Positions 1 through 10,773 of a stretch of DNA of 64,000 bases are shown here, piece by piece. The position numbers and the translations under genes are program-made. The first letter of the stretch is position 1. Each line of letters opens with the position of its first letter. The stretch lies in contig JAJEKV010000035.1 in the NCBI GenBank assembly GCA_021234155.1, positions 2,232,001-2,296,000 of the forward strand, written 5' to 3'. The notes beneath the pieces were generated by a model. That model made no database searches. It saw nothing but the letters and a program-made list of their open reading frames with translations, and was not told the DNA's origin. The stretch comes from Isoetes taiwanensis (lineage: Eukaryota > Streptophyta > Lycopodiopsida > Isoetales > Isoetaceae).

Positions 1-375
1 AGAGTCTAGAAAAGGCAGCCAAATCTGCATGTTTATTAGCAAATAAGGGATGTTGTCAAGTGAATTAGTATAACCAAATAGTGCTTTCTTTCTGTATTTT
101 TTCTTATTCAAGAAAGAAAATGTTGTTATAGACTGGGTTCTTTTCTTATTTGTGCTCATAAACATTCTAATAATTGTTACAGCATTGGTAACAAGGGCCA
201 TTTTAGTAGCCAATAAAAAGAAGCCTGCAGAGAACAGTATTAAATGGTGATCTAGTGCCCCCTACATATCGCCAAAAAAGAGGATGAAGTAAAAAGGACT
301 GAAAACATGGTAGGTGACGTAAAGTTGGCTTACATCTTCAGCAGCTAGCAGGGAGCAGAGCATTAGCAAATAGCA
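1..375. other. no feature seen
   Basis: AT-rich sequence with no convincing coding potential, repeat or RNA gene. Confidence 0.4.
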
Positions 376-720
376 GGCAATATTTTTCGAAAGCAAGGAC
401 TTACAGACAAAATCTTGCAATCAAGCCTAGACATTGCAAAGGTGATGAACCTGACACAAGATTTATCAGGGGATACCTTAGAAAGTGGCATAGAATTTCT
501 GTCAAAACATTTGACAGCCATGTTAGATACACTGCAAAATCATGCAGCACAAAACCGCAGATTGAGTTTGTTATCAGAGAAGCAAACAGAAGAGCTTGCT
601 GCCATGGCTTGAAGTACAAGATGTGGATACAGCCTTGAGATCAAGTGAGGGGCTTATATTGCAACTGAAGGCCGAACTTGAGTCAAGGGAGCAAGTTCCT
701 GCTCCTCCCAAGTTCCAGTT
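376..720 (+). pseudogene. possible coiled-coil exon relic
   Basis: One frame is open to the stop at about 612 and reads as a charged, Leu/Gln-rich segment (LLSEKQTEELAAM near its end). It has no convincing ATG and opens from upstream. A second frame beginning at about 600 continues in the same style (LEVQDVDTALRSSEG, then LQLKAELESREQ) to about 700. Together the two frames look like one coiled-coil segment broken by a small indel. I do not recognise the family and the composition could be chance. No neighbouring exon was found. Confidence 0.25.
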
Positions 721-1774
721 TTGTGGTTTCGGGCTGTGGCGACATCGCCACAACCTTTTCGCTCTTGGACTTGTGGCTATGTTACATAGAAATGGAAAAA
801 ATAATGTCTTTTCACACAATCTCTGCTGGAATGTTAAGATTTTTGTCAAAGAATATATTCTTCCAAAGGTATATATTACGCCTTATTTGCATTTGAAAGC
901 TCGATTTTTTTACCCCGGCCGCAGGTTCTCGGTGTCATTGTTTTCCATTAGAATAATCAAAGTCTTGTGGATTACGCCAATAGATTAAAAGCCGGTAACG
1001 AGGCTAACATATTTATCATTCTATTATCACTGTAAGTACCAAAGAATAAAACGTCTTTTTTGTGTAACGGATCGCTGATGCCAAGAAGTTGTTCACGTCT
1101 AGAAATTAAAAGGAGGATACCCGAATAGGATGGGGCAAGCTATCACTAATTTTAGAGTCTGATTTGATGGGGTTGGGTTGGTTTTGACAATTTGGTATCA
1201 AGGATGTAAGATGTTGCTAATATTTGGGAAATCAAGTTGCTATTGGAGGAGTTTTAGTGGTGATTCAAAGGTTCTCTAGCAAATATTAATGAACAATGCT
1301 AATTGAATGAGCTTATAGATATGCCCCACATTGATTTGATATTTGAAGCATTCATTAGATGAACAACTCAAGGATTGGAGATTTAGCCATGGAGTTTAAG
1401 GCTTTTGGATTGCCAATGCTCGAGAGCAAGCATCCCCGAGAGGGAGGAATAACTGAGGCATATGGAGACATAGGGCTCACTAAGGATGAGATTTTTTGGT
1501 TACAATACGAAGTTAGCTTAACATGTTTGGGTACTGTCAGAAATCAAGGAATTAGGACCACGAGTTAGGAATATGTATATTATGGGAACTTCATTAATAT
1601 TTGCAAGAAATGTTCTCAGTAGGTTGATATTTATAGAAAGCTTGCATCATAAGATAATTTTATTGTAGTTATTTAGATAGATTAAACTTGTTGAAGTAAA
1701 CTAATGTTGAGTTGCTCCTTGAGTCATTTCCTTCTTCTTTACTTTCTTGAGTCATTTCCTTCTTCTTTCTGAAG

Positions 1775-1915
1775 GCACATGGCAATGGAAGTACTGGTTA
1801 CGTAGTGCTAAAAAATCGTGGTGAAGCATACTGGTATTGGATTGGTATTGGAGCTCTTCTTGAATTTGTTCACATGTTCAATGTGCTTTTCACATTGGCC
1901 TTAGCTTACTCAATC
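1775..1915 (+). pseudogene. solitary ABCG/PDR-type ABC transporter exon
   Basis: The frame with codons at 1778, 1781 and so on reads GYVVLKNRGEAYWYWIGIGALL, then FNVLFTLALAYS. This resembles the segment of full-size ABCG (PDR) transporters that precedes and enters a membrane helix (RG-x3-YWYWIG-x-GALL, then LFN-x-LFTLAL-x-Y). In the family these proteins are plasma-membrane pumps with paired nucleotide-binding and membrane domains. A pyrimidine-rich stretch ending in AG (1773-1774) precedes the open segment. It ends in phase 0 at a GTATGT donor (1916), so it has the shape of a real exon. I found no other PDR exon within the window on either side: a tRNA-like fragment follows and unrecognised sequence precedes. 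Best read as a stranded exon from a decayed or transposon-captured gene. Confidence 0.7.
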
Positions 1916-2004
1916 GTATGTTGTTGCACCTTATAATACTTTTGGTTCATACTTTCACATTTATCCTTAATAGTGGGAATCTCATGGTTGTCGACCACAA
2001 CATC

Positions 2005-2075
2005 CATGTGTCGCATGGGCTCAGGAATGCAAGGCAATAGCGTGGGTTCAAACCCCGCACGGCCTTAGAAACGTT
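2005..2075 (+). other. tRNA-like promoter fragment, possible SINE head
   Basis: A box-B-like core (GGTTCAAACCC) lies in a GC-rich T-arm-like hairpin (GTGGGTTCAAACCCCGC). About 30 bases upstream is a loose box A (GGGCTCAGGAATG). No full tRNA cloverleaf folds, because anticodon and acceptor stems are missing. An A20 tract lies about 500 bases downstream (2550-2569), so this could be the head of a tRNA-derived SINE, but that distance is long for one. Confidence 0.3.
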
Positions 2076-2235
2076 CACGACCTAGGAACCAAGTTATTTC
2101 CAATTCAACGTAGCTCTAAGCCTTCTAGCATAGGGTCAAAATGTGGTCCAAAAGTTAGTTGCTTAGCGGGGAATTTGTGACCGTTAGGACATTATAACAG
2201 ATCCAATTGAACAGGTTAAGAACGAGAGAAACGTT

Positions 2236-2257
2236 CGCGGCGGCCTTGGCCGCCGCG
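2236..2257. repeat. perfect GC palindrome, 10-bp arms
   Basis: Arms CGCGGCGGCC and GGCCGCCGCG flank a TT spacer, in otherwise AT-rich sequence. It could form a very stable hairpin. No terminator U-tract follows. Confidence 0.85.
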
Positions 2258-2549
2258 ATAAGTTTCTTGTAGTATTAACTCATTATGCTCAACTTTCATT
2301 AGACCCGTTTTTAGCCCCTTAGTTTGGTATGGAAAAAACTAACAAATTTAAAGACTTGAAGAAGTTAGACATTGAAACAAATAGCAAGTGCACTAAAGTG
2401 ACAAAAAGGCCTTGTATTCAAAGTTTTCAAAATAACTACAAAATCAAAAGCAAAATTGTAAAAAATGTATATTGTCATAACACCAAAGTGTTTTCCCATT
2501 TTTGTACTTTTTACTTTTGATTGATAAACTTTTTGGCTTTCGTTCTTCA

Positions 2550-2569
2550 AAAAAAAAAAAAAAAAAAAT
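2550..2569 (+). repeat. poly(A) tract
   Basis: An uninterrupted A tract of about 20 bases, possibly the tail of a retroposed sequence. Nothing else could be assigned between here and 3250. Confidence 0.8.
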
Positions 2570-3284
2570 ACCTTTAAGTCTTTCTAGAACCTAAAAGGAA
2601 CCATCAAGACTTTTGACCTTACCATCCTAATCTGCAGATTGAGGACTTAAAGGTCCAATAAGCAGCCCTAAAGAGAATAGGTGCAACTCTCTTTAGGCCA
2701 AGACTTGGATAACAATTTCTGCGTAATGCCTTGTTAGAATAGCATATCAGACTAGAATATACTTAAACTTTGTATTCAAAATATGTATGTCATATCCTAA
2801 TAAGAAGATAGAACATTTACAACATCATGTAGAATTCATGTATTTTGTCAAAGTTGACAAGCATGTCTAGATGTTGACTCTGCTACATACAATAAGTAGT
2901 TAAAACAGCTAAAATACTAGTAATCTAAAATACTAGTAATCGTTCAAACATTACTTTTGAATACTTGTTCTAAGTCAAAGTAGAGTATCATGTTGAAAAA
3001 ATGCTCTGGCAGCACTTAATCCATATCCATAATCAGCACGTAATCAACGCTTTGCAGCATTTAATCTTTGTCTTACTAAATGTACAACCATGAGTGGAGT
3101 TGAGCAAATGCTATCCTGCATTAAGACAGCACATGCATCAAGACAGAATATCCAAGTATAAGATTTATTCTTGCTCTACTGCAAGACACATGATATTATA
3201 GAGTTTAGATAACTTATCTGGATTTTGCAGATTATGATAACAACTAGAAGTTGTAACACCATCCTACATGAACAAAAACAAGGA

Positions 3285-3405
3285 GGTGGAGTCCCGGTTA
3301 CCTGCAGTCAATCAGCCAAATGTTAGCCTGATAAGGGTAACAATGAAAGGACTAACATGTAAGCTATGGAACACCACGGTTTATAACCCTTCACCGTGTT
3401 TTATT
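3285..3405 (-). mobile_element. diverged relic of the Penelope-like family
   Basis: The block around acctgcagtcaatcag, a downstream gtccttt-like block and a hairpin (3370-3400) occur in the same order and spacing as in the pseudo-LTR at 24751-24852. The relic is short and strongly diverged, so only these landmarks are recognisable. Same orientation as the nested PLE. Confidence 0.4.
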
Positions 3406-3440
3406 CAGAAATACATGTTTCAAGACAACGCTCAAAACAA

Positions 3441-5445
3441 TCCAGTTTGAACGATTAATTATCATAAAGGTCATCAACTATCAATGTACAATAGTAGAAT
3501 GTGAACAAAAGCATTGCATGTGCCATTACTACCACAAGTGTTAAATATTATCTTGATTTCAATGTTGAAATCTGCAACAACAAATCTGCAGCAATAGATC
3601 AGAGCAACAAAATCTCGCTGCTATATTCCACAATATTCAAATGCATGCATGTTACTCAAGCTCTGGTCTGATATAATACCGTAGAGTAGATTCAAGATAA
3701 AGGGCAAAGGTTGGATCCCAATCAACCAAATAGAAAAACTAAGATGTATACATGTGCTACTTGCCATTGGCCACAAATCAAGCTAATATGGATGGAAAAT
3801 ATGTATATATGTCTATGATGTTGCTTTAGAGCTCATAACTTACTGAATATCACGCATCTTCTATCATTTTTCAGATGCTCAAGACATATTGTTTGCTAGC
3901 TATAAATCACAAGAACAGACCTGGATTGAAGCCTTTGGTTTGCAATATTTGCCGGCATGCTTGAAATCTGGCCCAGTTAGTTGCCATGCTTGTTTACTGG
4001 CACCATGAAGTTATTACACCAGGAGAGGCATATTTCCAATCCCTATCAAAGCCTGGCATAAGCTGAATTGGGCAGAATGCATTTACAATAGTTGGGCAAA
4101 ATGGATTTGCAGCAGCATATTGGTTGGTGTTCCCCATAAGGAAGAAAAGCTTGGAGGTAGTTGCATCAGAGACAAACTCCAGCATGCTGGTCCAAGACTG
4201 TCTTGATTGTGAAAAATGCAAATATATACTGCTACAGAGCATGAATTATTGCAAACAGAGTATATCAAAAAATCTTGCAAGCATCTAGCTCCAAGCAAAA
4301 CCGATTTGCATAACCATGTTTTATGCCGATTCACTCTGCTTCCATAAGAATCGTGCCTTAGAACGGCATTAAACACAAGACATAATATGTGAAATTTCGT
4401 TTCCGAGAATGCACGAACTATATGTATTAGGGTTCAAAGAAGCCGTTTGATCACAGCCATTCATTTCTTTTTGATAAAATCTTCTATCAAAGCATGAATA
4501 AATTGCATAAGCAAGAGGTGCAACCAACGTGACGTTTGCATGTGCATCCAATGGTGCAACATCAATGTAAGAAGAAAAATACAAGAGTAAGTAAAACAAA
4601 ACCATACCTTAAAGAAACGTTTCCATGTTGCATGTGCTTAAATAACGTCGTATCCATAATATACGAGACCATGCAATTTTGTGATGTGAAAAGTTACGGC
4701 TAGAGCCATGTCCAAAACGTATCGTGCAAAATTCCATCTTGTGCCTTGCAAAAAGCTTTATTCACAAGAAATGGATAAGTTACATACCTTAATGTCATGA
4801 TCAAACCCATCGGAAATTATATCTTTTGTAAATCGCGCTCTTGCACAAATAATGCATTTGAGCTTCTGCGCATAAGCTTCTGAAGTAATAATAAACCAGT
4901 ATTTTAAATCTTGCATTAGAGTGCAAAAACCTATATGTATCTAGATGTTTTAGTTCTGGCCAATGACCAAGGTTTGTTCCAATGACATTTGGCACTCATG
5001 CACAACAACATTGCATGTCGTGCATTTTAGCTTTTTCCAATGTAAAGGAAAAGAAAACCCTCAACTACGTGAACATCCAACATAGATTATGTAAAAAGTG
5101 GGTCCTATTGAAAAAGATGCATATGACTTTTTTGGCAATTCCATTATCCAATATTTTCTATGGATAATATACGTCTATCAGCCATGTCACCATTAAAGGA
5201 CCAAAGAAAATATGTAAATACCATTGAATAGAATGTCGTACCTCATAACTCTGGCATGTAACTTCTGCATATGGTGTGAAGTTTGTGCTAATCCTATGTC
5301 AATCTTCCAATTACCCTTAGCACACAAAGTTAGCATAGAGCATCTGTGTTAATGGACAACTCAAACTGCGAGTTTATGTCAAATTGAATATCCTCTTTGT
5401 TCTTGCTAGGCAAAGAATATCATCTTTGTTCCCGTTCAATAATTA
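3441..5445. other. no feature seen
   Basis: AT-rich intergenic sequence. Short open frames here are scattered, lack a common composition and match nothing I recognise. Confidence 0.4.
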
Positions 5446-6240
5446 AAAAAAAAAAAAAAAAAGAAAGAAAGAAAGAAAGCCGGCCTGAACTAGGTAACCT
5501 AGACCAGACATTTACCTCGGTCAATCCCTTGGTAATATTATCATCCTATAACTAGAATGAGCACTTCTAGCCTAGTATCCTTTACCCCTTAACCTCAGCT
5601 TATACATCTGTTCAACTAGCCATTTCTGTACATATAGACAATTAGGCATTTTTATTTTAACAATTGAATCATATGCACTATGAGAATAAAAAATCTTTCC
5701 CATATTTTAAGTAGGACATAGCCATAAATTTATGCTCACCAAATTGCCTTGCACATAAGTCAAGCTTAGAATTAAGAAAGTACTCATGAGTATTTTAGGA
5801 CACAACCTAAAATGAATTCCATTAGACTATCAACAAATCATAACTTGTCTTTAAATGTGAAGATAGATCCTTCAACTCTAAATTTCCTTCGATAATGTTT
5901 TATGTTTGAAATTCAGAAATATAGAAGCATTCTAGAAACAAGATAAACATTTATAACTAGTTTTCGCTCTCTTTATGTCGTGTCGATGCACTGGCTGACA
6001 CCAAGATGACACCAAGATTGTACAGACTCTTCCGAATCCCCATCATTCTTCCAGCCAAATCCAACTACAAAAGCAAAGGGAACAATGGGAAGAAAATCCC
6101 GTACCTGCAGCCAATCAATACCCTGTTAGCGTGAAGACGGTATCAGGGCAAGGGCCAAAAGGTACATTGGGATTTTCAGTTCATCACTGATTACCCATTG
6201 TGCCTCTTGCCCTTCTAGTTAGAAATAACTAAAAGAATGT
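5446..6240 (-). mobile_element. diverged, internally deleted PLE pseudo-LTR relic
   Basis: After an A/GAAA tract (5446-5479) comes ccggcctgaactaggtaacc (5480 on), then a ctcggtcaatccc block. This matches the pseudo-LTR terminus at 23190 (ccggcttgaactagttaacc). A second landmark cluster at 6100-6200 (gtacctgcagccaatca, gggcaagggccaaaaggtac, then a hairpin) matches 24751-24852. The landmarks are about 620 bp apart here and about 1,570 bp apart in the intact copy, so roughly 950 bp is missing. Same orientation as the nested element. It shows the PLE family was active here long before the recent insertion. Confidence 0.7.
6165..6200 (-). ncRNA. conserved PLE hairpin, relic copy
   Basis: Two stacked stems (outer TGGG/CCCA, inner CAGT/ACTG) with asymmetric internal loops and a 5-base apical loop. 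It aligns with the hairpin at 24819-24852, with paired changes in the inner stem. It fits no ribozyme class I could recognise, including the hammerhead core. Confidence 0.4.
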
Positions 6241-7000
6241 AAGGAGGAATCATATGCAACTGCTTAAACACATGTCAATTACAACAGCTTAAACACATGT
6301 CAATTTCTAATACTGCATAACTGTTAGTCCAGCTTGGGTATAAAGATAAATACAGCAGCATATATTAAACCAACTAGGTTATGTGGAGCAATCTGCTACC
6401 CTATACAAGTCTATCTGTAAGGCTCTATATGAGCCTATTAATAAATAAACAAACACTTTATGAATGTCCTAAAAACTCTTAAGACAAGATCATAACTACT
6501 TCAGTCAGCAGTATGCAACTAAGGTGTTTATTAATAAATTGAGCATCTAGGATCTCTACAAAATTTAAACCGGAGTTTAAACCAGAATCTGCATTTTTGG
6601 AGAGCTTTTAAGTAAAGTGTGGCATTTAACCCCTATATTCAGAGATGCAAATCCCGAAACAATGTTTGCAAAGCACGAGCATATGCTTACTTAGAGATAG
6701 TAAAAGAACAACAAGAATGGTCTATCTTAAGCACAAAACATGTTCATATGTGGCTTTTTATCTTTCTAAGCTCCATCATTACAGTAGACTTTTACATCAA
6801 GGTAAGACCCTGCTATAGCCAGATGTATCGGTGCAGCCTCCTTCAAGTGTCTTCTGATCAATAAGCATCCGATTATGTTTCCTGTACACAGAGATGGCAA
6901 GTGACAGAATATGAATGATATTATGCAAGAACCTCTGTTCAGGCAAAACTGACAATGGATTTGGAAAGAAAGTAAGATAACCTTAAGATCAAATACAGTA

Positions 7001-7665
7001 CATGGAATAAATTACTACTCCTATATTTTAGTGTAGCCAAAATAGGTTTAGCTAAACTACCTTCAAATTGGGGCTAGAAGTTTCTAACACTTGGCTAAAC
7101 TAAATGGTTTTTCTCCATCACAGTTTCTTGCTTTTGGCTAAACTTTCAAAAATGGAAAGGCAAATATTAGCCATCACGCTATAGTAATTTAAAAAAATCC
7201 AAGCATTTTGGCAAAGACATTGAATTTATTGTAGATACATAAATCAAGACATAAACATATATGAACATGTTCAAAAACCTAAAAAAAAAGGGGACTACAT
7301 TATTCCTTTTCCTCTAATGCTTCAATTTTGTACTTGGAACAAGAAAGAAAGTGGAAAAAAGAGAAAAATATAAAACCTATTTGAAATTTCTTAAAATTAG
7401 TACATATATCGGTGTTGAATTTCGGGCTAACCTATCCATTTTTCCAAGCCCACTCTATTTTAGGTTTAGCTAATCGATGTTCTAATGGATATATCTGGAG
7501 GTAAAGGTTTGGCTATTCAACCTAAAAACTCACTTGGGCGGCAAAAAAATTGGGCTAAAAATTTTTTTTTTTTGGGGCATTTTTTCCATTTACTTTAGCC
7601 GTTTTTCTTGGCAAAACTGCTAAAAATAGCCATTTGGCTAACCTTAGCCGTTATTTTATTCCATG
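7001..7665. mobile_element. hAT-type MITE
   Basis: The 665-bp element starts CATGGAATAA and ends TTATTCCATG, a perfect 10-bp terminal inverted repeat. It is flanked by the 8-bp direct repeat atacagta (6993-7000 and 7666-7673). Eight-base target duplications are typical of hAT transposons. The interior is packed with GGCTA/TAGCC motifs on both strands, as expected for subterminal transposase-binding repeats. No transposase ORF is present, so it is non-autonomous. Confidence 0.85.
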
Positions 7666-7673
7666 ATACAGTA

Positions 7674-9160
7674 GCAAAACTAGATTTCCAGAATACAGAT
7701 TAGAGTATTATTTCAGATTTGCATTCGCCCAGCATATCTGTTGTTTGCATTCGCAGAACATATCCACCTTCTAGAACATATCCGCATTATGCATTGGCCG
7801 CTACCAAGCGGACTTTAGGGTATTCGGCCACATCACTTGGATGCCAGGCACTTTTTTTTTCCTTTTTTTACGGAAAACCCATTTGGAAAATCCATACCAA
7901 AATTACAAAAAGCAAATATGCCAAAATCATGGTAAAAGTGAGATAGGAAATCCATGTCTTACAAAACCCCATAGGCATTCTCAAAAGAACGATTTGAGTT
8001 AATAAAAGTTACATGCACCATTTGCATGTTAACCTCCACATGTCCAACATGCATTTAAAACAAGTGCATGCATACATTTTAGTATAATGTTTTAGCAAAA
8101 GTTTAAAAGCTTTATCATTCAATTTCATGTCAAAAAGAGACACGTGGACTATGGCCCTTGAATTTACCAAAATGTGAACTTGCACTCCAAGGTAATTACC
8201 TTATTGAATACACCATTAACATAATATTAGAAAAAACCCATTACACTTTTCTAAGTTCATCATTAGACTTGGATAATAATATCCCATGTTAAGAAATTTG
8301 GAATAAGCAAACATAGCTTCCTAGATGACCTTTGCACTTGAATATACCCAAAGGGGAGCATGCACTCAGAGGTGCATGTTGCTCAGCCAAACATGCCTTG
8401 CTCAATTGCACAGCCAACAAAATTGCCACTTCTCAATGGTTAAACGTGCAATTCAATGGTAGTATTGAATATTCGCAATGGTGAATATGCAATACTTCAA
8501 TAAAAAAAAAAAAAAAAAAAAAAAGAAGAAGAAGAAGTGGTCACGTTTTCTGAGTATGTACTTACAAACTGAATCTAATATGGGCATCCTATTCACGCAT
8601 CTCCATCACCCAAGATGATCTTTTATAAAAGCTTGTTTGGAAAGCTTTGCCTCCAATCACAAGGCGCCCAAAAAACAATCATTTTTAGTTTTTTATAGCA
8701 GTATTTACAAAAAAGTACTATAAAAAAGAGATGTTACTAAGTGGGTTAATGTGTTGCTCAGTTTTAAGTATGTGGATTGATTAGTATGGCCATAAACCAC
8801 TAACGAATTCAACTTTAATTGTTTGTGTAACTTAAAGTGCTTTTGTAATGAAATTACGTAACTTATTTCACATGAACTAGCGTTGCTTCCTAGAATAAAA
8901 TGTTATAATTGTTTTATCATTAAACATGGAGTAACTACCAGTAGTTTTTGCATTAAGATAGTGAATATTTGTTGTCTTCATTGACATTGGTTTGGCGAAC
9001 AAAATGAGGCATACTTTAAGTTAGGAACCATTGCCATTTCAAGCCATAAATGATGATGATTTCTCCGTCACATTGGTAATGGTTTTTTGGTCCATGTAAT
9101 TGACCTTTAATTTATGTCACAAAATGAAATACCTATTTTTTTGTGTGATTCATGCAAACG
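7674..9160. other. no gene seen; A tract and GAA run at 8502-8537
   Basis: Intergenic sequence. The only distinct feature is an A tract of more than 20 bases followed by a short GAA microsatellite. Open frames here have no recognisable content. Confidence 0.4.
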
Positions 9161-9267
9161 TGGTAAGTAATATAATGTGATAAAGTAACGGTCACCAGTG
9201 ATGGTAAGTAATATCATGTGAATGATGGTAAGTAATATCATGTGATAAAGTAACGGTCACCAGGGAT
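9161..9267 (+). repeat. short imperfect tandem repeat
   Basis: The module ggtaagtaatatNatgtgataaagtaacgg followed by tcaccag occurs at 9162 and again at about 9226, with a truncated third copy (tggtaagtaatatcatgtga) between them. Non-coding. Confidence 0.75.
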
Positions 9268-10637
9268 GATTGTTATGTGTGACAAGTAATGCCAGACATT
9301 TTTTTCTTTTATCCAAGACAACATTCTCTATAATGATTTGTAACATTTGAAATAATCATATCTTTTCTTTGTTGTTTCTTTGTAAAAAACTTATCGTATC
9401 TTTCTTTTTTCATTGAGTTCTTATCTCTGTTTTGTTCTATGCCCTCTCTCACAACAGTTTCTAGCTTTGCCTTTTTGGGAATCGAACCCAAACACGTCCA
9501 TTAAGGCATGCTGCTTAGCTCTAGTTCTTGTAATAACCATGAAGGCGATCAAACAAATAATGAGAATGAACACTTCTATCCAGTACAATAAATAATTGCT
9601 CATTGCAATGCAGAGCTCTTGATGATAGATCTACTGGCAAGATCATAGGCGAAACACCAATGTGAGGCCAAAATAACTTCGGGTAAAATGAAAGGGATCA
9701 GGGGAATGCTCGAGAAGCATGGGTAAGGATCTGTGAAATGCAACACGACAGTTAAAAATGCACAGACAATTAAGCTTAAAATTTTCCTGCATAGTTCCTG
9801 CATAGGCAATGCTTCAACATCCCACCGTTCTTGGCAAGCACTGAAGATAAATCTGAGAAAGTTAAAACAAAAATACGGAAAACTGATTCGCAGTAGAAGA
9901 AAAAGCAAGAGCAAAGGATGCACCTATCCGGTATCCTCATGCAGGAACAAAACTGTAAGGAACTCAAAAACCTTAAAAACAAACCAAAGGAATAAGAAAT
10001 CGCAGAAGATGAACACTGGAAACTAAAACCGACCTCTGCACAGCATAAAAATAATGAATCTAAACCTAGAGTGTATAATAGAAAACAGCGGTTGTGCTTG
10101 TTTTAAAACCAGAAGAAAGCATCAAAAGAGAGATACCGAATATGGAAAGAGTAGAAAGCTTAAAATGACATGCAGTTCTAGAGACAAAACATGACTATAA
10201 TATCTTAGAAAGCACAAAGAAAATAAAAAGGGGAAGGGTCTGCCGAGATGCCTTATGAAGGCCATTGGAACTTAACCCCTGTCTCTAGATGAAGAATATG
10301 CAAGGCAACGATCATGGGCGGTCAATCCTTGCAGTAAGCAGCCCTGCGCTACTCTCTTATCCTGCGCTACTAGTGGATTGGATTTAGGACTGGATGCGGA
10401 ATACAGAAGCAGCGAGAGTAGCATTACCAAGACCTCAGAGCAATGATGTGAGAGAAAAGGAGGGAAGAAGGGTTTTTATAAGTTAAAGATGTCCACCAAT
10501 AGAATTTTAAGGCATAGATCACAATTCTGGCAATTCCAACCGTTGGTGATTCCATCCCGTAGAATCACCGACGGTGATGATGTTGCCACGACCCATAGAA
10601 GGGTAACTCTATTTTCACCTATTCACGTCCCATGTGA
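9268..10637. other. no gene seen; isolated T-arm-like hairpin near 9475
   Basis: A T-arm-like sequence (minus strand TTGGGTTCGATTCCCAA, about 9477-9493) is flanked by short complementary GCCTT/AAGGC segments. There is no D-arm or anticodon arm, so it is not a tRNA gene. The rest shows nothing I can support. Confidence 0.35.
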
Positions 10638-10701
10638 GCCCATTATCTCAAACAAACACGAGAGCCGAAGGAGCAAGCCCTGTTTATTTGAGGTAATGGG
10701 C
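10638..10701. repeat. 20-bp inverted repeat with 24-base loop
   Basis: The left arm (10638-10657, starting GCCCATTATCTC) pairs with the right arm (10682-10701, ending GAGGTAATGGGC) at 18 of 20 positions. It lies about 70 bp outside the chromovirus insertion. It could be a tiny fold-back element or a transcribed hairpin. No flanking target duplication was evident. Confidence 0.7.
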
Positions 10702-10768
10702 GAGCATGGGAGATGAACCCCTTTAACCAGCAGGCTAAGTTCTATCGATCCACATCTGGTTTATCTCA

Positions 10769-10773
10769 TCCCT
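10769..10773. repeat. target-site duplication tccct, left copy
   Basis: tccct precedes the 5' LTR and is repeated exactly at 18714-18718 after the 3' LTR, fixing both ends of the insertion. Confidence 0.9.

Noticed and set aside
9477-9493. Possible tRNA gene on the minus strand
   Set aside because: Only a T-arm-like hairpin is present. D-arm, anticodon arm and a full acceptor stem are missing.
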